Origin: an uncultured Thiohalocapsa sp.
GTDB lineage: Bacteria > Pseudomonadota > Gammaproteobacteria > Chromatiales > Chromatiaceae
Direction: 5' to 3'
DNA length: 64,000 nucleotides
NCBI RefSeq assembly: GCF_913063425.1
Contig: NZ_CAJXYK010000003.1
Location: forward strand, 1-64,000
Shown here: positions 17,601 to 25,932 of the stretch, piece by piece
How the letters are laid out: each line of letters starts with the position of its first letter
Position numbering within the stretch: the stretch's first letter is position 1
Notes under the pieces: generated by a model
Told to the model about the DNA's origin: nothing
The model's input: only the letters and a program-made list of their open reading frames with translations
The model's database searches: none
Position numbers and translations under genes: made by a program

Positions 17601-20600
17601 TCAGTGGAAGTCCCGCGACCTGATCACCAGCCCGCCCAGCAGGTGCGAGTAGTCCAGCAGCCGCTTGGCCACCAGGTGGGTGACGCCCGCCTCGCGCTGG
17701 ATCTCGCCCTGCACGCCCATGAGCCGGGCGCCGATGAGGGTGCGGCGCTGGCGCTCGGCGAGGCGTTTCCAGATGACCAGGTTCACCTGACCGGTCTCGT
17801 CCTCCAGGGTGACGAAGGTGACGTTGTTGGCGGACGCCGGGCGCTGGCGGTTGATGACCAGGCCGGCGGTGCTGACGGTGGCGCCGGGCTCGGTGGCGTG
17901 CACGGCCTCGGCGGTGGCAAGGCCAAGCTCGGTGAGGCGCCTGCGCAGCAGGGCCAGCGGGTGGCGGCGCAGGCTGAGCCCCAGGCTCGCATAGTCGGCG
18001 ACGATGTCACGGCCCTCCGTGGGCCTAGGCAGCAGCGGCACCGCAGGCTCGGGCGGCAGCGGCAGCGGCAGCGTGGTCTGCTCGGCAACGCCCGCCCGTG
18101 GGCGCTGCACCGCCGCCGCAACGCCTTGACGCGACACGCGCCAGCCCGCCTGGTGGCGGTTGCCGGCGAGGCCCGCCAGCGCATCGGCACCGGCCAGGGC
18201 CTTGAGGTCGCGCTTGTCGAGCTGTGCCTGCTCGCGCAGCTCGTCCAGGGTCTGCCAGCCGGGCTCGGCGCGGCTGGCGACGAGGCGCCCGGCGCCCGCC
18301 TGGGACAAGCCCTTCACCAGCCTGAGACCCAGCCTGAGCGCCGGCTGGCCGTCCTGTGATTGCCCGGGTTGCGGCGTCCGCGGCTCCAGCGTGCAGTCCC
18401 AATGGCTCGCCCGCACATCCACTGCCCGCACCTCCACACCCTGCCGGCGGGCCTCCCGCACCAGCTGTGCCGGGGCGTAGAAGCCCATGGGCTGACTGTT
18501 GATCAGCGCCGCAAAGAACGCTGCGGGCTCATGGTGCTTGAGCCAGGCGGACACATAGACCAGGAGCGCGAAGCTCGCGGCATGGGACTCCGGGAAGCCG
18601 TATTCGCCGAAGCCCAGGATCTGCTTGTAGATCTGCTCGGCGAATGCCTTGCTGTAGCCACGCTGCACCATACCGTCGATGAGCCGCCCGCGGATGTGCG
18701 TCAGCCCGCCGCGGCGGCGCCAGGCGGCCATGGAGCGGCGTACCTGGTCCGCCTCGCCGGCGTCGAAGCCGGCCGCCACCATGGCCACCTGGATCACCTG
18801 CTCCTGGAAGATGGGCACGCCCAGGGTGCGCCCGAGCACCGCCTCCACCGCCGGTGAGGGATAGGTCACGGGCTCCAGGCCCTGCCGGCGCCTGAGATAC
18901 GGATGCACCATGTCGCCCTGGATGGGCCCGGGGCGGACGATGGCCACCTCGATGACCAGGTCGTAGAAGCAGGCGGGCTTCAGGCGCGGCAGCATGGCCA
19001 TCTGCGCGCGGGACTCGATCTGGAACACGCCGGTGGTCTCGCCGCGCTGGATCATGGCGTAGACAGCCGGGTCCTCAGGCGGGATGTCGGCAACGGTCAG
19101 GGCGCTGCCGCGGTGGGCGTTGACCAGCCCGAGCGCGCGGCGGATGGCGCTCAGCATGCCGAGCGCCAGGCAGTCCACCTTCAGGAGCCCGAGCGCGTGC
19201 AGGTCGTCCTTGTCCCACTGGATGACGCTGCGCCCGTCCATGGCGGCGTTCTCGATGGGCACCAGCTCGTCCAGACGCCCGCGGGCGATGACGAAGCCGC
19301 CCACGTGCTGGGACAGGTGCCGGGGCATGCCCACCAGCTCGTGCACCAGGCGCATCAGCGTCAGGATCTGCGGGTTGAAGGGGTCCAGGCCCACCTCGCG
19401 GAGCCGCTCCGGCGGCACCTGCTGGCCGTCCCACCAGTTGATGTTGCGCGCGAGCCGGTCCACCTGATCCGCCGAGAAGCCGAGCGCCTTGCCCACGTCG
19501 CGTACGGCGCTCTTGGGGCGGTAGGAGATCACGGTGGCTGCCAGCGCGGCGCGGTCGCGGCCGTACTTGGCGTAGACGTACTGGATCACCTCCTCCCGGC
19601 GCTGGTGCTCGAAGTCCACGTCGATGTCCGGCGGCTCGCCCCGCTCCCGGGAGACGAAGCGCTCGAACAGCATGTCCATGCGCGCCGGGTCCACCTCGGT
19701 GATCCCCAGGCAGTAACAGACTGCCGAATTGGCCGCCGAGCCCCGCCCCTGGCACAGAATCCCGCGGCTGCGGGCGAAGCGCACGATGTCGTGCACCGTG
19801 AGAAAGAAGGGCGCATAGGCCAGCTCTTCGATCAGACCGAGCTCGTGCGCGATCTGCCCGCGCACCTTGTCCGGCACGCCGTCAGGAAAACGCTCGGCAG
19901 CGCCCTGCTGCGTGAGCCTGCGCAGGTGGGAGCTCGGCGTCTCGCCCGCGGGCACCAGCTCCTGCGGGTATTCGTAGCGCACCGCATCCAGCGTGAAGCC
20001 GCAGCGCGCGGCGATGCGGGTGGTCTCAGCCAGCAGGTCCTGGGGGTAGAAGCGCGCGAGCACATCCAGCGGGCGCAGGTACTGCTCGCGGTTCTGGCGC
20101 TCGGCGGCACCCTCCGCAACACTGGTGCCGCTGCGGATGGCGGCCATCACGTCCAGCAGCGCCCGGCGCTCCGGCACATGCATCAGCGCGCCGCCGGCGG
20201 CCGTGAGCGGCAGCCCGATACGCGCCCCGAGCCGGCGCAGCCGCTTGAGCCGTGCCGCGTCGTTCCCGGTGCGATGCAGCGCGACGCCGATCCAGCAGCG
20301 GCCGGCGAACCGCGCCGCCAGGCGGTGCCCCCATTCGTCCTCGGCGCCCTCCGGGGCGTCGGGGGCCGCGAGCCAGAGGATGACGCAGCCGTCCGGTCCG
20401 TCGTCCAGATCCTCGGCGAGCAGCCGCCACCGGCCCTTGGGCGCCCGCCGGCGGGCACGGGAAATGAGCCGGGCGAGGTTGCGATAGCCCGCCAGGTCCG
20501 CCGCCAGCGCCACCAGCCGCGGGCCGTCCGCGATGGGCAGCTCGCTGCCGATGAGGAGCTTCAGGCCCTGGGCCTTGGCTTCCTCGTGGGCGCGCACCAC

Positions 20601-20756
20601 CCCCGCCAGCGAGCAGAGATCGGTGATGGCCAGCGCCTGGTAGCCGAGCCCGGCGGCAGTGCGCACCAGCTCCTGCGGCTGCGACGCCGCCGACAGGAAG
20701 CTGAAGCAGCTGCGGCAGTAAAGCTCCGCGTAGGGCGGAGACGATGTGGAAACCAC
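17601..20756 (-). CDS. dnaE2: Error-prone DNA polymerase DnaE2
   Basis: This is a 1051-residue C-family polymerase used in SOS mutagenesis. The N-terminal PHP domain (YAELYCRSCFSFLSAAS, LAITD) is followed by the polymerase core: GRGSAANSAVCYCLGI, PPDIDVDFEHQRREEVIQY with catalytic aspartates, HVGGFVIA and FGEYGFPESHAASFALL. An OB-fold comes near the C-terminus (VTFVTLEDETGQVNLVIW). The length matches DnaE2 rather than the roughly 1160-residue replicative DnaE1. The GTG at 20756 was chosen because YAELYCRSCFSFL must lie near the N-terminus and a LexA box sits directly upstream. The usual partners imuA and imuB are not beside it. It converges on the ACP-FAAL-PlsC gene. Confidence 0.93.
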   Translation of the reverse strand: MVSTSSPPYAELYCRSCFSFLSAASQPQELVRTAAGLGYQALAITDLCSLAGVVRAHEEAKAQGLKLLIGSELPIADGPRLVALAADLAGYRNLARLISRARRRAPKGRWRLLAEDLDDGPDGCVILWLAAPDAPEGAEDEWGHRLAARFAGRCWIGVALHRTGNDAARLKRLRRLGARIGLPLTAAGGALMHVPERRALLDVMAAIRSGTSVAEGAAERQNREQYLRPLDVLARFYPQDLLAETTRIAARCGFTLDAVRYEYPQELVPAGETPSSHLRRLTQQGAAERFPDGVPDKVRGQIAHELGLIEELAYAPFFLTVHDIVRFARSRGILCQGRGSAANSAVCYCLGITEVDPARMDMLFERFVSRERGEPPDIDVDFEHQRREEVIQYVYAKYGRDRAALAATVISYRPKSAVRDVGKALGFSADQVDRLARNINWWDGQQVPPERLREVGLDPFNPQILTLMRLVHELVGMPRHLSQHVGGFVIARGRLDELVPIENAAMDGRSVIQWDKDDLHALGLLKVDCLALGMLSAIRRALGLVNAHRGSALTVADIPPEDPAVYAMIQRGETTGVFQIESRAQMAMLPRLKPACFYDLVIEVAIVRPGPIQGDMVHPYLRRRQGLEPVTYPSPAVEAVLGRTLGVPIFQEQVIQVAMVAAGFDAGEADQVRRSMAAWRRRGGLTHIRGRLIDGMVQRGYSKAFAEQIYKQILGFGEYGFPESHAASFALLVYVSAWLKHHEPAAFFAALINSQPMGFYAPAQLVREARRQGVEVRAVDVRASHWDCTLEPRTPQPGQSQDGQPALRLGLRLVKGLSQAGAGRLVASRAEPGWQTLDELREQAQLDKRDLKALAGADALAGLAGNRHQAGWRVSRQGVAAAVQRPRAGVAEQTTLPLPLPPEPAVPLLPRPTEGRDIVADYASLGLSLRRHPLALLRRRLTELGLATAEAVHATEPGATVSTAGLVINRQRPASANNVTFVTLEDETGQVNLVIWKRLAERQRRTLIGARLMGVQGEIQREAGVTHLVAKRLLDYSHLLGGLVIRSRDFH

Positions 20757-20774
20757 GCGGGGACGGCCAAGAAA

Positions 20775-20790
20775 CTGTCGATAAAGACAG
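20775..20790. promoter_or_regulatory. LexA (SOS) box CTGT-N8-ACAG upstream of dnaE2
   Basis: The 22-bp perfect palindrome AAACTGTC-N6-GACAGTTT (20772-20793) contains CTGT-N8-ACAG, the gammaproteobacterial LexA consensus. It ends 18 bases upstream of the dnaE2 GTG, a position that would overlap the promoter or leader. It supports both the start choice and SOS control of dnaE2. Confidence 0.85.
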
Positions 20791-21145
20791 TTTAGCGCCG
20801 CCTCTGTGGCTTGTCCGCAGCGCGGCGACCGGTGTGGGACTTGGCGGCTCGGCGGAGGCGTGCAGACGCCGTCATGCGACGAGGGCCAGCGGGCACCCCC
20901 TCGGCGCCTGGGCAGCAACGACGCAACACTGTCGTCGGCCCGGACGAGCATGCCGCTGGATGATCCGGCGGGGGACGGCGGGCGTGGATGGCCGAACGGC
21001 GCCGGCGCCGCGGATTGCGGGCGGAACGGGCCGGTTGGCGATGGCTCGCGGCGTGGCTCCGGCGCGTGCGCGCGTCGGCGGGTGCCGACGCGTCAGGTGG
21101 GAGTTGCGTGAAGCGGGCTCGGCAGGTGGGCCAGGTAAGGTGCCG

Positions 21146-21832
21146 TCAACGGCGCCGCTGGGCCAGCCGCAGACCGAGCAGGCCGGCGAGCAGCAGCAGA
21201 GGCGTCGCCGGCAGCGGCGCAGCCGGCAGGTTATCCGGCCCCTCAACCGCCGCAGTCGTGAACGCCAACGGGCTCTGACCGCCCCGCACGTACTGGGCCA
21301 GCCAGTCCATATCGCTGATGCCGTAGACCACCGCGAAGATCCCGACGCTCTGGTACAGCGTGCCCGCGCTGCCCGTGGCGGGCCCGCCGCTGAACAGGAA
21401 CGCCAGGGATTGCTCATCCGGCGCGCTCTGCATGGCATCGAGGGAGCCCCACACCAGATCGCCGGTGGAGGTCTGCTCCGCTGGGACCAGACTCCCGAAC
21501 ATCGTGTATTCGTACTGGCCCTGGTAGCCGTCGGGGCCCATGCCGCCGCCGAGGTTCAGCGTGCCGACCGCCTCACCGTCGTTGCCGAGGCCGGTCCGAA
21601 GCTCCGCCTCGTCGATGGAGGTCATCACGATCTGGTTGCTTTCCGTGAGCTCCCAGGACACCTGGTCCAGCGAGGGCGTGGTGTAAAGCACCCTGTCCTG
21701 ATCGAAGCGAAAATCCTGGACGCTTTCGCTGGTGGTGAAGATCTTGGCCGATGCGGTGCCAGCGCCGAGCAACGCCGCACAGGTCAGCACTGCCGCTGCG
21801 CCGCGCCTCAACGCTGGTTGGTGGTCGAACAT
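21146..21832 (-). CDS. VPxPA/PEP-CTERM-sorted surface protein
   Basis: This 228-residue protein has a signal peptide (to about residue 30, GTASA) and a C-terminal sorting tail: LPAAPLPATP, a hydrophobic stretch LLLLAGLLGL and a basic end RLAQRRR. That is the VPLPA variant of the PEP-CTERM signal read by exosortases, which anchor or release proteins at the outer surface. The mature part has no domain I recognise. No exosortase lies in the window. The ATG at 21832 fits the signal peptide; the open frame upstream of it has no sense. Confidence 0.75.
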   Translation of the reverse strand: MFDHQPALRRGAAAVLTCAALLGAGTASAKIFTTSESVQDFRFDQDRVLYTTPSLDQVSWELTESNQIVMTSIDEAELRTGLGNDGEAVGTLNLGGGMGPDGYQGQYEYTMFGSLVPAEQTSTGDLVWGSLDAMQSAPDEQSLAFLFSGGPATGSAGTLYQSVGIFAVVYGISDMDWLAQYVRGGQSPLAFTTAAVEGPDNLPAAPLPATPLLLLAGLLGLRLAQRRR

Positions 21833-22228
21833 CGATTGCCGCCTCGCAGTCCGTATATGATCCCAGAAGTTTACACCAGCGGCCCAGGCCGCCGCCGCAT
21901 GCCCGTAAGCATGCACGAATCAGACCATTGCCCCGGCTGTCTACCGCCTACCCGCGTAAGGCTCTGTGCTGCAATGCGTTACAACAGCCGGCGGGCGATG
22001 ACAGCGCGTCATTGCGCCGACGATGCAGGCCCGGCGACCGACAAACGTGTGCGCTCTGTAAAGAGACCTGACACTCCAGGCCCCGACGCTCAGGCCACCG
22101 TCACGAGCAGTCTATCGGCATCTGCCGGGCGAGCGCATGACCATCTGGTTTCCAACATCTTGCCGCCGCCGGACAGCAACCGCACCGAACCGCCCGCCCC
22201 GGGGCACCAATGATCGCACAGCAGCCAC
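21833..22228. other. 396-bp intergenic region
   Basis: Between two minus-strand genes. I see no gene, RNA or strong hairpin. The AT-richer patch 21845-21875 just upstream of the VPxPA-CTERM gene is the likely promoter region. Confidence 0.4.
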
Positions 22229-22981
22229 TCAGGGCGCGGCCGGCGGCGAATCTTCCCAGATCACGTCCTCTTCGTCACTCTCCGGCGGATTGCCGTCGTG
22301 CACGAGATTCTGACGCCGCTGGAGGTAGGCGTCACGTACGAAGGTGTAGCGATCGATGGCCGCCTCATCAACCAGCTCACCCGCGGTGAGCAGACCGGCA
22401 CGACGATCGATCACGCGCAGTGTGACGAAGCCCCAGTAGATCTCGTCCTCTTCCAGGCTGAAGAAGGGGTCCAGCACGATATCGCCGGCGAGGCCGAAGG
22501 TGTCGCGCACGGTGCTCGGCCCCAGGATCGGCAGCATGAAATAGGGACCGGCACCAAAGCCCCAATAGCCCAGGGTCTGCCCGAAGTCCTCCTTGTAGCT
22601 CGGCAGACCGACGTTGCTCGCCACATCGAAGAAGCCGACAAAGCCGACGGTGGTGTTGACGAACACCCGTCCCACATCGCTGCCGGCGCGGGAGAGCTTG
22701 AACTGGAGCACGTTGTTCACCGCCGATGTGGCGTCGGCGATGTTGTTGAAGAAATTGGTGATGCCCTCGTCAAGGCGCTCCGGCGTAATGAACTGATAGG
22801 CCTGCGCCGCGGGCTTGAGGAAGGCGTTGTCGAAGTCCGTGTTGAACTTGAACACGGCCCGGTTGAACGGCTGCCAGGGATCGCGTGGATCCCGGTACTC
22901 GGGTGGTACCGAAGCGCAACCGCCGACGAAGAGCGACACCGTCAGCAGCACGGTGGCGGCGCGGTCGAGCCATCTGCCCAT
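22229..22981 (-). CDS. mlaA: MlaA/VacJ outer-membrane lipoprotein
   Basis: This 250-residue lipoprotein has a lipobox ending VGGC22. The MlaA core is clear: DPWQPFNRAVFKFN, a long region with NNVLQFKLSRAGSDVGRVFVNTTVGFVGFFDVAS, then GYWGFGAGPYFMLPILGPSTVRD. MlaA removes surface-exposed phospholipids from the outer leaflet of the outer membrane and passes them to periplasmic MlaC. Here it is solitary, with no mlaBCDEF nearby, which is common. The ATG at 22981 was chosen to put the lipobox in the signal peptide. Confidence 0.92.
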   Translation of the reverse strand: MGRWLDRAATVLLTVSLFVGGCASVPPEYRDPRDPWQPFNRAVFKFNTDFDNAFLKPAAQAYQFITPERLDEGITNFFNNIADATSAVNNVLQFKLSRAGSDVGRVFVNTTVGFVGFFDVASNVGLPSYKEDFGQTLGYWGFGAGPYFMLPILGPSTVRDTFGLAGDIVLDPFFSLEEDEIYWGFVTLRVIDRRAGLLTAGELVDEAAIDRYTFVRDAYLQRRQNLVHDGNPPESDEEDVIWEDSPPAAP

Positions 22982-23109
22982 GTGCACTCTGTCTCCCCGG
23001 GATTGGCCGGCTCCCTGCGGCACGGCGCCGCGGATGGTAACACAGCGTCGGCGTGCCACCCCGCATGCCGTGGGCGTGTGCGCACCGACCCGCGCCGCGT
23101 GCGCGGCCC

Positions 23110-24015
23110 TCAGTACAGGGGCCGCACGCCATATCCGGCAGCCTCCAGGCCGGCGAGCAGGCCGCCCGCCCCCGGCAGGTGCAATGCGCCGACGGCAATG
23201 AAATGACGCCGGTCCGCGGGCAGCGTCTGGATGCGCTCCAACATGCGGGCGTTGCGGCTGCGGATCAGCAGCTCCCGCAGACGCTGCTGCAGCGCCGGCG
23301 CGATCCCTGGCGTACGGTCATCGCTCAAGGCCAGAAGCTCGCCCAGTGCCCCGCGCAGGTAGGCGTCGATGAGTGCCTCGAGCACGCGCTTGCGCTCGTC
23401 CTGGGCCGCGAGTGCCGCGCGCAGCAGCGCGCGCTCTTCCTCGATGGTGAGCGCCTCGAACACCGCGAGCTGCTCCTGCGAGGTCTCAAGCCCGAGGGTG
23501 GGCTTGGCGTCAGCCTGGGCGCGCTGGTACAGGCGTCGGTCCAGGAACTCCCCGGTGCGCGCCGGCGGCATGCTGAGCAGCGTCATGACCGCCCAGGGCT
23601 TCAGCTTGCGCGGCACGCCCTCGGGCATGCCGCGTGCCGCCAGCGCCTCCACACAGGCCCGGTACAGCTCCGGAGCCAGCAGATCGCGCAGCTCCGTATT
23701 CTCCGGCAGGCGCATGGCGCCCGCTGCCGCGCGCACGGAATCCGCATCCGGCACCACTTCCAACACCAGCGCATCCGCCGCGCTCAAGGCCGCCTCCACC
23801 GGCGGCGGCAGTTGCAGCACCCGCGGGTCCTCGCTGTGGATGGTTGCGAACAGCCAGCCCGGTGCGCCGCCGCGGGGCGGCGTCAGCTCAAACAGCAGGC
23901 CCTCGCCGCGTGGCTGCGGCAGCGGTGGCTGCGCGGCGGCGGCGCCGGCCAGAGCCACCAGCGCCAGCAGCAGCCACCACGGACGCGTCTGCCTGCGCGC
24001 ATCGGCGTGGCACAT
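23110..24015 (-). CDS. TraB/GumN family protein
   Basis: This 301-residue exported protein has a signal peptide ending near AAAAQ (residue 29). TraB/GumN hallmarks include the first strand [17 protein letters not shown], the ALVLEVVPD strand, and the C-terminal [26 protein letters not shown] motif. The family (PF01963) is related to the Tiki metalloproteases; conserved His and Glu in these motifs may bind metal. Function in bacteria is mostly unassigned. It is divergent from rnt. Confidence 0.85.
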   Translation of the reverse strand: MCHADARRQTRPWWLLLALVALAGAAAAQPPLPQPRGEGLLFELTPPRGGAPGWLFATIHSEDPRVLQLPPPVEAALSAADALVLEVVPDADSVRAAAGAMRLPENTELRDLLAPELYRACVEALAARGMPEGVPRKLKPWAVMTLLSMPPARTGEFLDRRLYQRAQADAKPTLGLETSQEQLAVFEALTIEEERALLRAALAAQDERKRVLEALIDAYLRGALGELLALSDDRTPGIAPALQQRLRELLIRSRNARMLERIQTLPADRRHFIAVGALHLPGAGGLLAGLEAAGYGVRPLY

Positions 24016-24166
24016 GGACTCCTCCTCGGTGTGTTGTCATTGTCGTCGTCGGCGTGCGCCGCAAGCGCCCGCAAGCGGGCTGCGCCAGCCGCCACGCCCA
24101 GCTGTCCCGGCAGCAGGCCTGCGTTTCCGCTTGGCGTTCAGCGCAGCGACTCCGTATGCTGCCCGC

Positions 24167-24820
24167 ATGGACCCAGAGGTGCCAACCCTGCCCGACCCCG
24201 ATGCGCCGCCGAGCATCGCCCAGCGCTTCCGCGGCTTCCTGCCGGTGGTGGTGGACGTGGAGACGGCGGGCTTCGATGCCCGCCGCCATGCGCTGCTGGA
24301 GATCGCAGCCGTCATCATCCGCATGAACGCGGACGGGCGCCTGGTGCCCGGGCAACGGCTGGCGTGCCACGTGCTGCCCTTCATCGGCGCGGAGCTCGAC
24401 CCACGCGCGCTGGCCTTCAATAAGATCGACCCGGAGCACCCGTTCCGGGACGCCGTATCGGAGCGCGATGCGCTGCGCCAGGTGCTGAATCCGGTACGCA
24501 AGGCGGTGGGCAGTCAGGGGTGCACGCGGGCCATCCTGGTGGGGCACAACGCCCACTTCGATCTGGGCTTCCTGAAGGCGGCGGTGGAGCGCACCGGCTA
24601 CAAGCGCGATCCCTTCCACGCCTTCAGCGTCTTCGACACCGTGACCCTGGCCGGGCTTGCCTATGGCCAGACGGTGCTGGCAAAGGCCGCGCAGGCGGCG
24701 GGACTCGGCTGGGACGACGCCGAGGCGCATTCGGCCATCTACGACGCCGACAAGACGGCGGCGCTGTTCTGCGGCATCGTCAACCGGTGGGGGGAGCTGG
24801 CGGACCCGCCCGGAGGCTGA
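24167..24820 (+). CDS. rnt: Ribonuclease T
   Basis: This 217-residue DEDDh 3'-5' exoribonuclease trims the 3' ends of tRNA and other stable RNAs. The exonuclease motifs are visible: [11 protein letters not shown] (ExoI, D and E), [13 protein letters not shown] (ExoII) and [15 protein letters not shown] (ExoIII with H and D). The length matches E. coli RNase T. Start ATG 24167 sits ahead of a short acidic leader before the first motif. It converges with grxD, and the space between them contains hairpins. Confidence 0.92.
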   Translation: MDPEVPTLPDPDAPPSIAQRFRGFLPVVVDVETAGFDARRHALLEIAAVIIRMNADGRLVPGQRLACHVLPFIGAELDPRALAFNKIDPEHPFRDAVSERDALRQVLNPVRKAVGSQGCTRAILVGHNAHFDLGFLKAAVERTGYKRDPFHAFSVFDTVTLAGLAYGQTVLAKAAQAAGLGWDDAEAHSAIYDADKTAALFCGIVNRWGELADPPGG

Positions 24821-24849
24821 GCCCAGGACCTCAGCTTCGATGGGCAGGT

Positions 24850-24881
24850 GGACCCCGGCCAAGACAGGGCGACCGGGGTCC
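24850..24881. terminator. Hairpin between convergent rnt and grxD
   Basis: GGACCCCGG (24850-24858) and CCGGGGTCC (24873-24881) form a perfect 9-bp stem with a 14-base loop between the converging genes. There is no T-run on either side, so its role as a terminator is uncertain. Confidence 0.35.
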
Positions 24882-24941
24882 GGTGCGAATCTGGCCGGAC
24901 TCGGGTTCGAGCCCGGACCGGACTCTGGGACGGGGCTGCGC

Positions 24942-25283
24942 TCAGGCGGCGCTGTCGTTGCCCTCGGCCTTGGCGGCGGCCCCTTCCATCATGGTCTTGA
25001 GCTCGCCGCTCTCGTACATCTCGAGCGTGATGTCGCAGCCGCCCACCAGCTCGCCGTCGATGTAGATCTGCGGAAACGTGGGCCAGTCCGCATAGCGCGG
25101 CAGGTTCTCGAAGATCTCCGGGTCCTGCAGCACGTTGACGTAGGCGAAGGGCACGCCCGTGCTGCCGAGCGCCTGCGCCGCACGCATGGAGAAGCCGCAC
25201 TGGGGCATCTGCGGCGTCCCCTTCATGTAGATGACGACGGGGTTGTTCTTGACCTGTTGGTCGATGCGTTCGAGCACGTCCAT
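24942..25283 (-). CDS. grxD: Monothiol glutaredoxin, Grx4 family
   Basis: This 113-residue cytoplasmic protein carries and transfers [2Fe-2S] clusters. The monothiol active site CGFS lies within VVIYMKGTPQMPQCGFS; WPTFPQIYIDGELVGGCDI is the conserved glutathione-binding cis-proline loop. The GTG-ATG pair leaves two possible starts; ATG 25283 is preferred, with GAGG about eight bases upstream. An IscR-like site lies in its upstream region. Confidence 0.94.
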   Translation of the reverse strand: MDVLERIDQQVKNNPVVIYMKGTPQMPQCGFSMRAAQALGSTGVPFAYVNVLQDPEIFENLPRYADWPTFPQIYIDGELVGGCDITLEMYESGELKTMMEGAAAKAEGNDSAA

Positions 25284-25351
25284 CACATTACCTCGGCAGG
25301 AGCGTTGTTACGTGCGGGGGGAGGTGGGATTGCCGCACGGCTTATCAAGAC

Positions 25352-25367
25352 TCCGAGTATTTTAGTA
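25352..25367 (-). promoter_or_regulatory. IscR type-1-like site upstream of grxD
   Basis: On the minus strand the AT-rich stretch reads TACTAAAATACTCGGA. It matches most, not all, positions of the E. coli IscR type-1 core GACTRWWWYAGTCRRS, with two mismatches in the GACT/AGTC half-sites. It lies about 70 bases ahead of the grxD start. An iron-sulfur-sensing control of a cluster carrier is sensible, but the match is imperfect. Confidence 0.3.
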
Positions 25368-25413
25368 GGTTTTTGTGGGCGGACCTCAATGGGTGGGCAC
25401 GCGCGCATTGCGC

Positions 25414-25932
25414 TCAAAACCGCACCAGCCAGACGTCCAGCCCTCGCCGTTCCCGCCCGCGGTACTCGTAACCGTGGCGCCCAAGCAGGCGCTTCAGCCC
25501 CGGGCGCATCAGCTTGCGGTTTTCGGTGACGATGAGCATGCCGGCGGGCTCGGCGTCCGGGTGCCGGAAGTCGCGCAGATAATCCCGCGTGGCGTTGGTC
25601 ACGGCGCGCATCAGATGCGGCTGGCGATGCTCCGGTCGGACGAACATCCGGTAGTGATAGAGCAGCCGCCCGTCCGCCGGGCGCGGCTTCAGCCCCACGG
25701 TCGAGACCCCCGCCAGCACACCGCTCGCCGCGTGACGCACCAAGAGCACGACCTCGCGGCTGCGCTGCTCGGCGACGTCCAGGTTGCGCAAGGCATTGGC
25801 ATCCCGCCACATCGCGATCACCTCCGCCCGCTCGGCGTCGGTGATGCAAAGATACACGGGCGTCAGCCGATAGCCGCGGAAGGCCGCCTCGCCCGCGCCC
25901 AACGGTGCCGCGGCGGCATCGGCCCCGATCAT
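25414..25932 (-). CDS. Small GNAT-like protein coupled to the sulfotransferase fusion
   Basis: This 172-residue protein has no name I can give with confidence. The segment YHYRMFVRPEHRQPHLMRAVTNATRDYLRD resembles the acetyl-CoA-binding part of GNAT acetyltransferases, and GMLIVTENRKLMRPGLKRLLGRHGYEYRG resembles the end of that fold. Its ATG overlaps the stop of the upstream 946-residue gene by four bases (ATGA), so it is translationally coupled and likely works with it, perhaps modifying a sulfated product. That role is inference. Confidence 0.6.
   Translation of the reverse strand: MIGADAAAAPLGAGEAAFRGYRLTPVYLCITDAERAEVIAMWRDANALRNLDVAEQRSREVVLLVRHAASGVLAGVSTVGLKPRPADGRLLYHYRMFVRPEHRQPHLMRAVTNATRDYLRDFRHPDAEPAGMLIVTENRKLMRPGLKRLLGRHGYEYRGRERRGLDVWLVRF

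Noticed and set aside
24889-24925. A tRNA-like T-arm (CGGGTTCGAGCCCG) between rnt and grxD
   Set aside because: No acceptor, D or anticodon arms can be built around it; it is a self-complementary hairpin in the convergent intergenic space.
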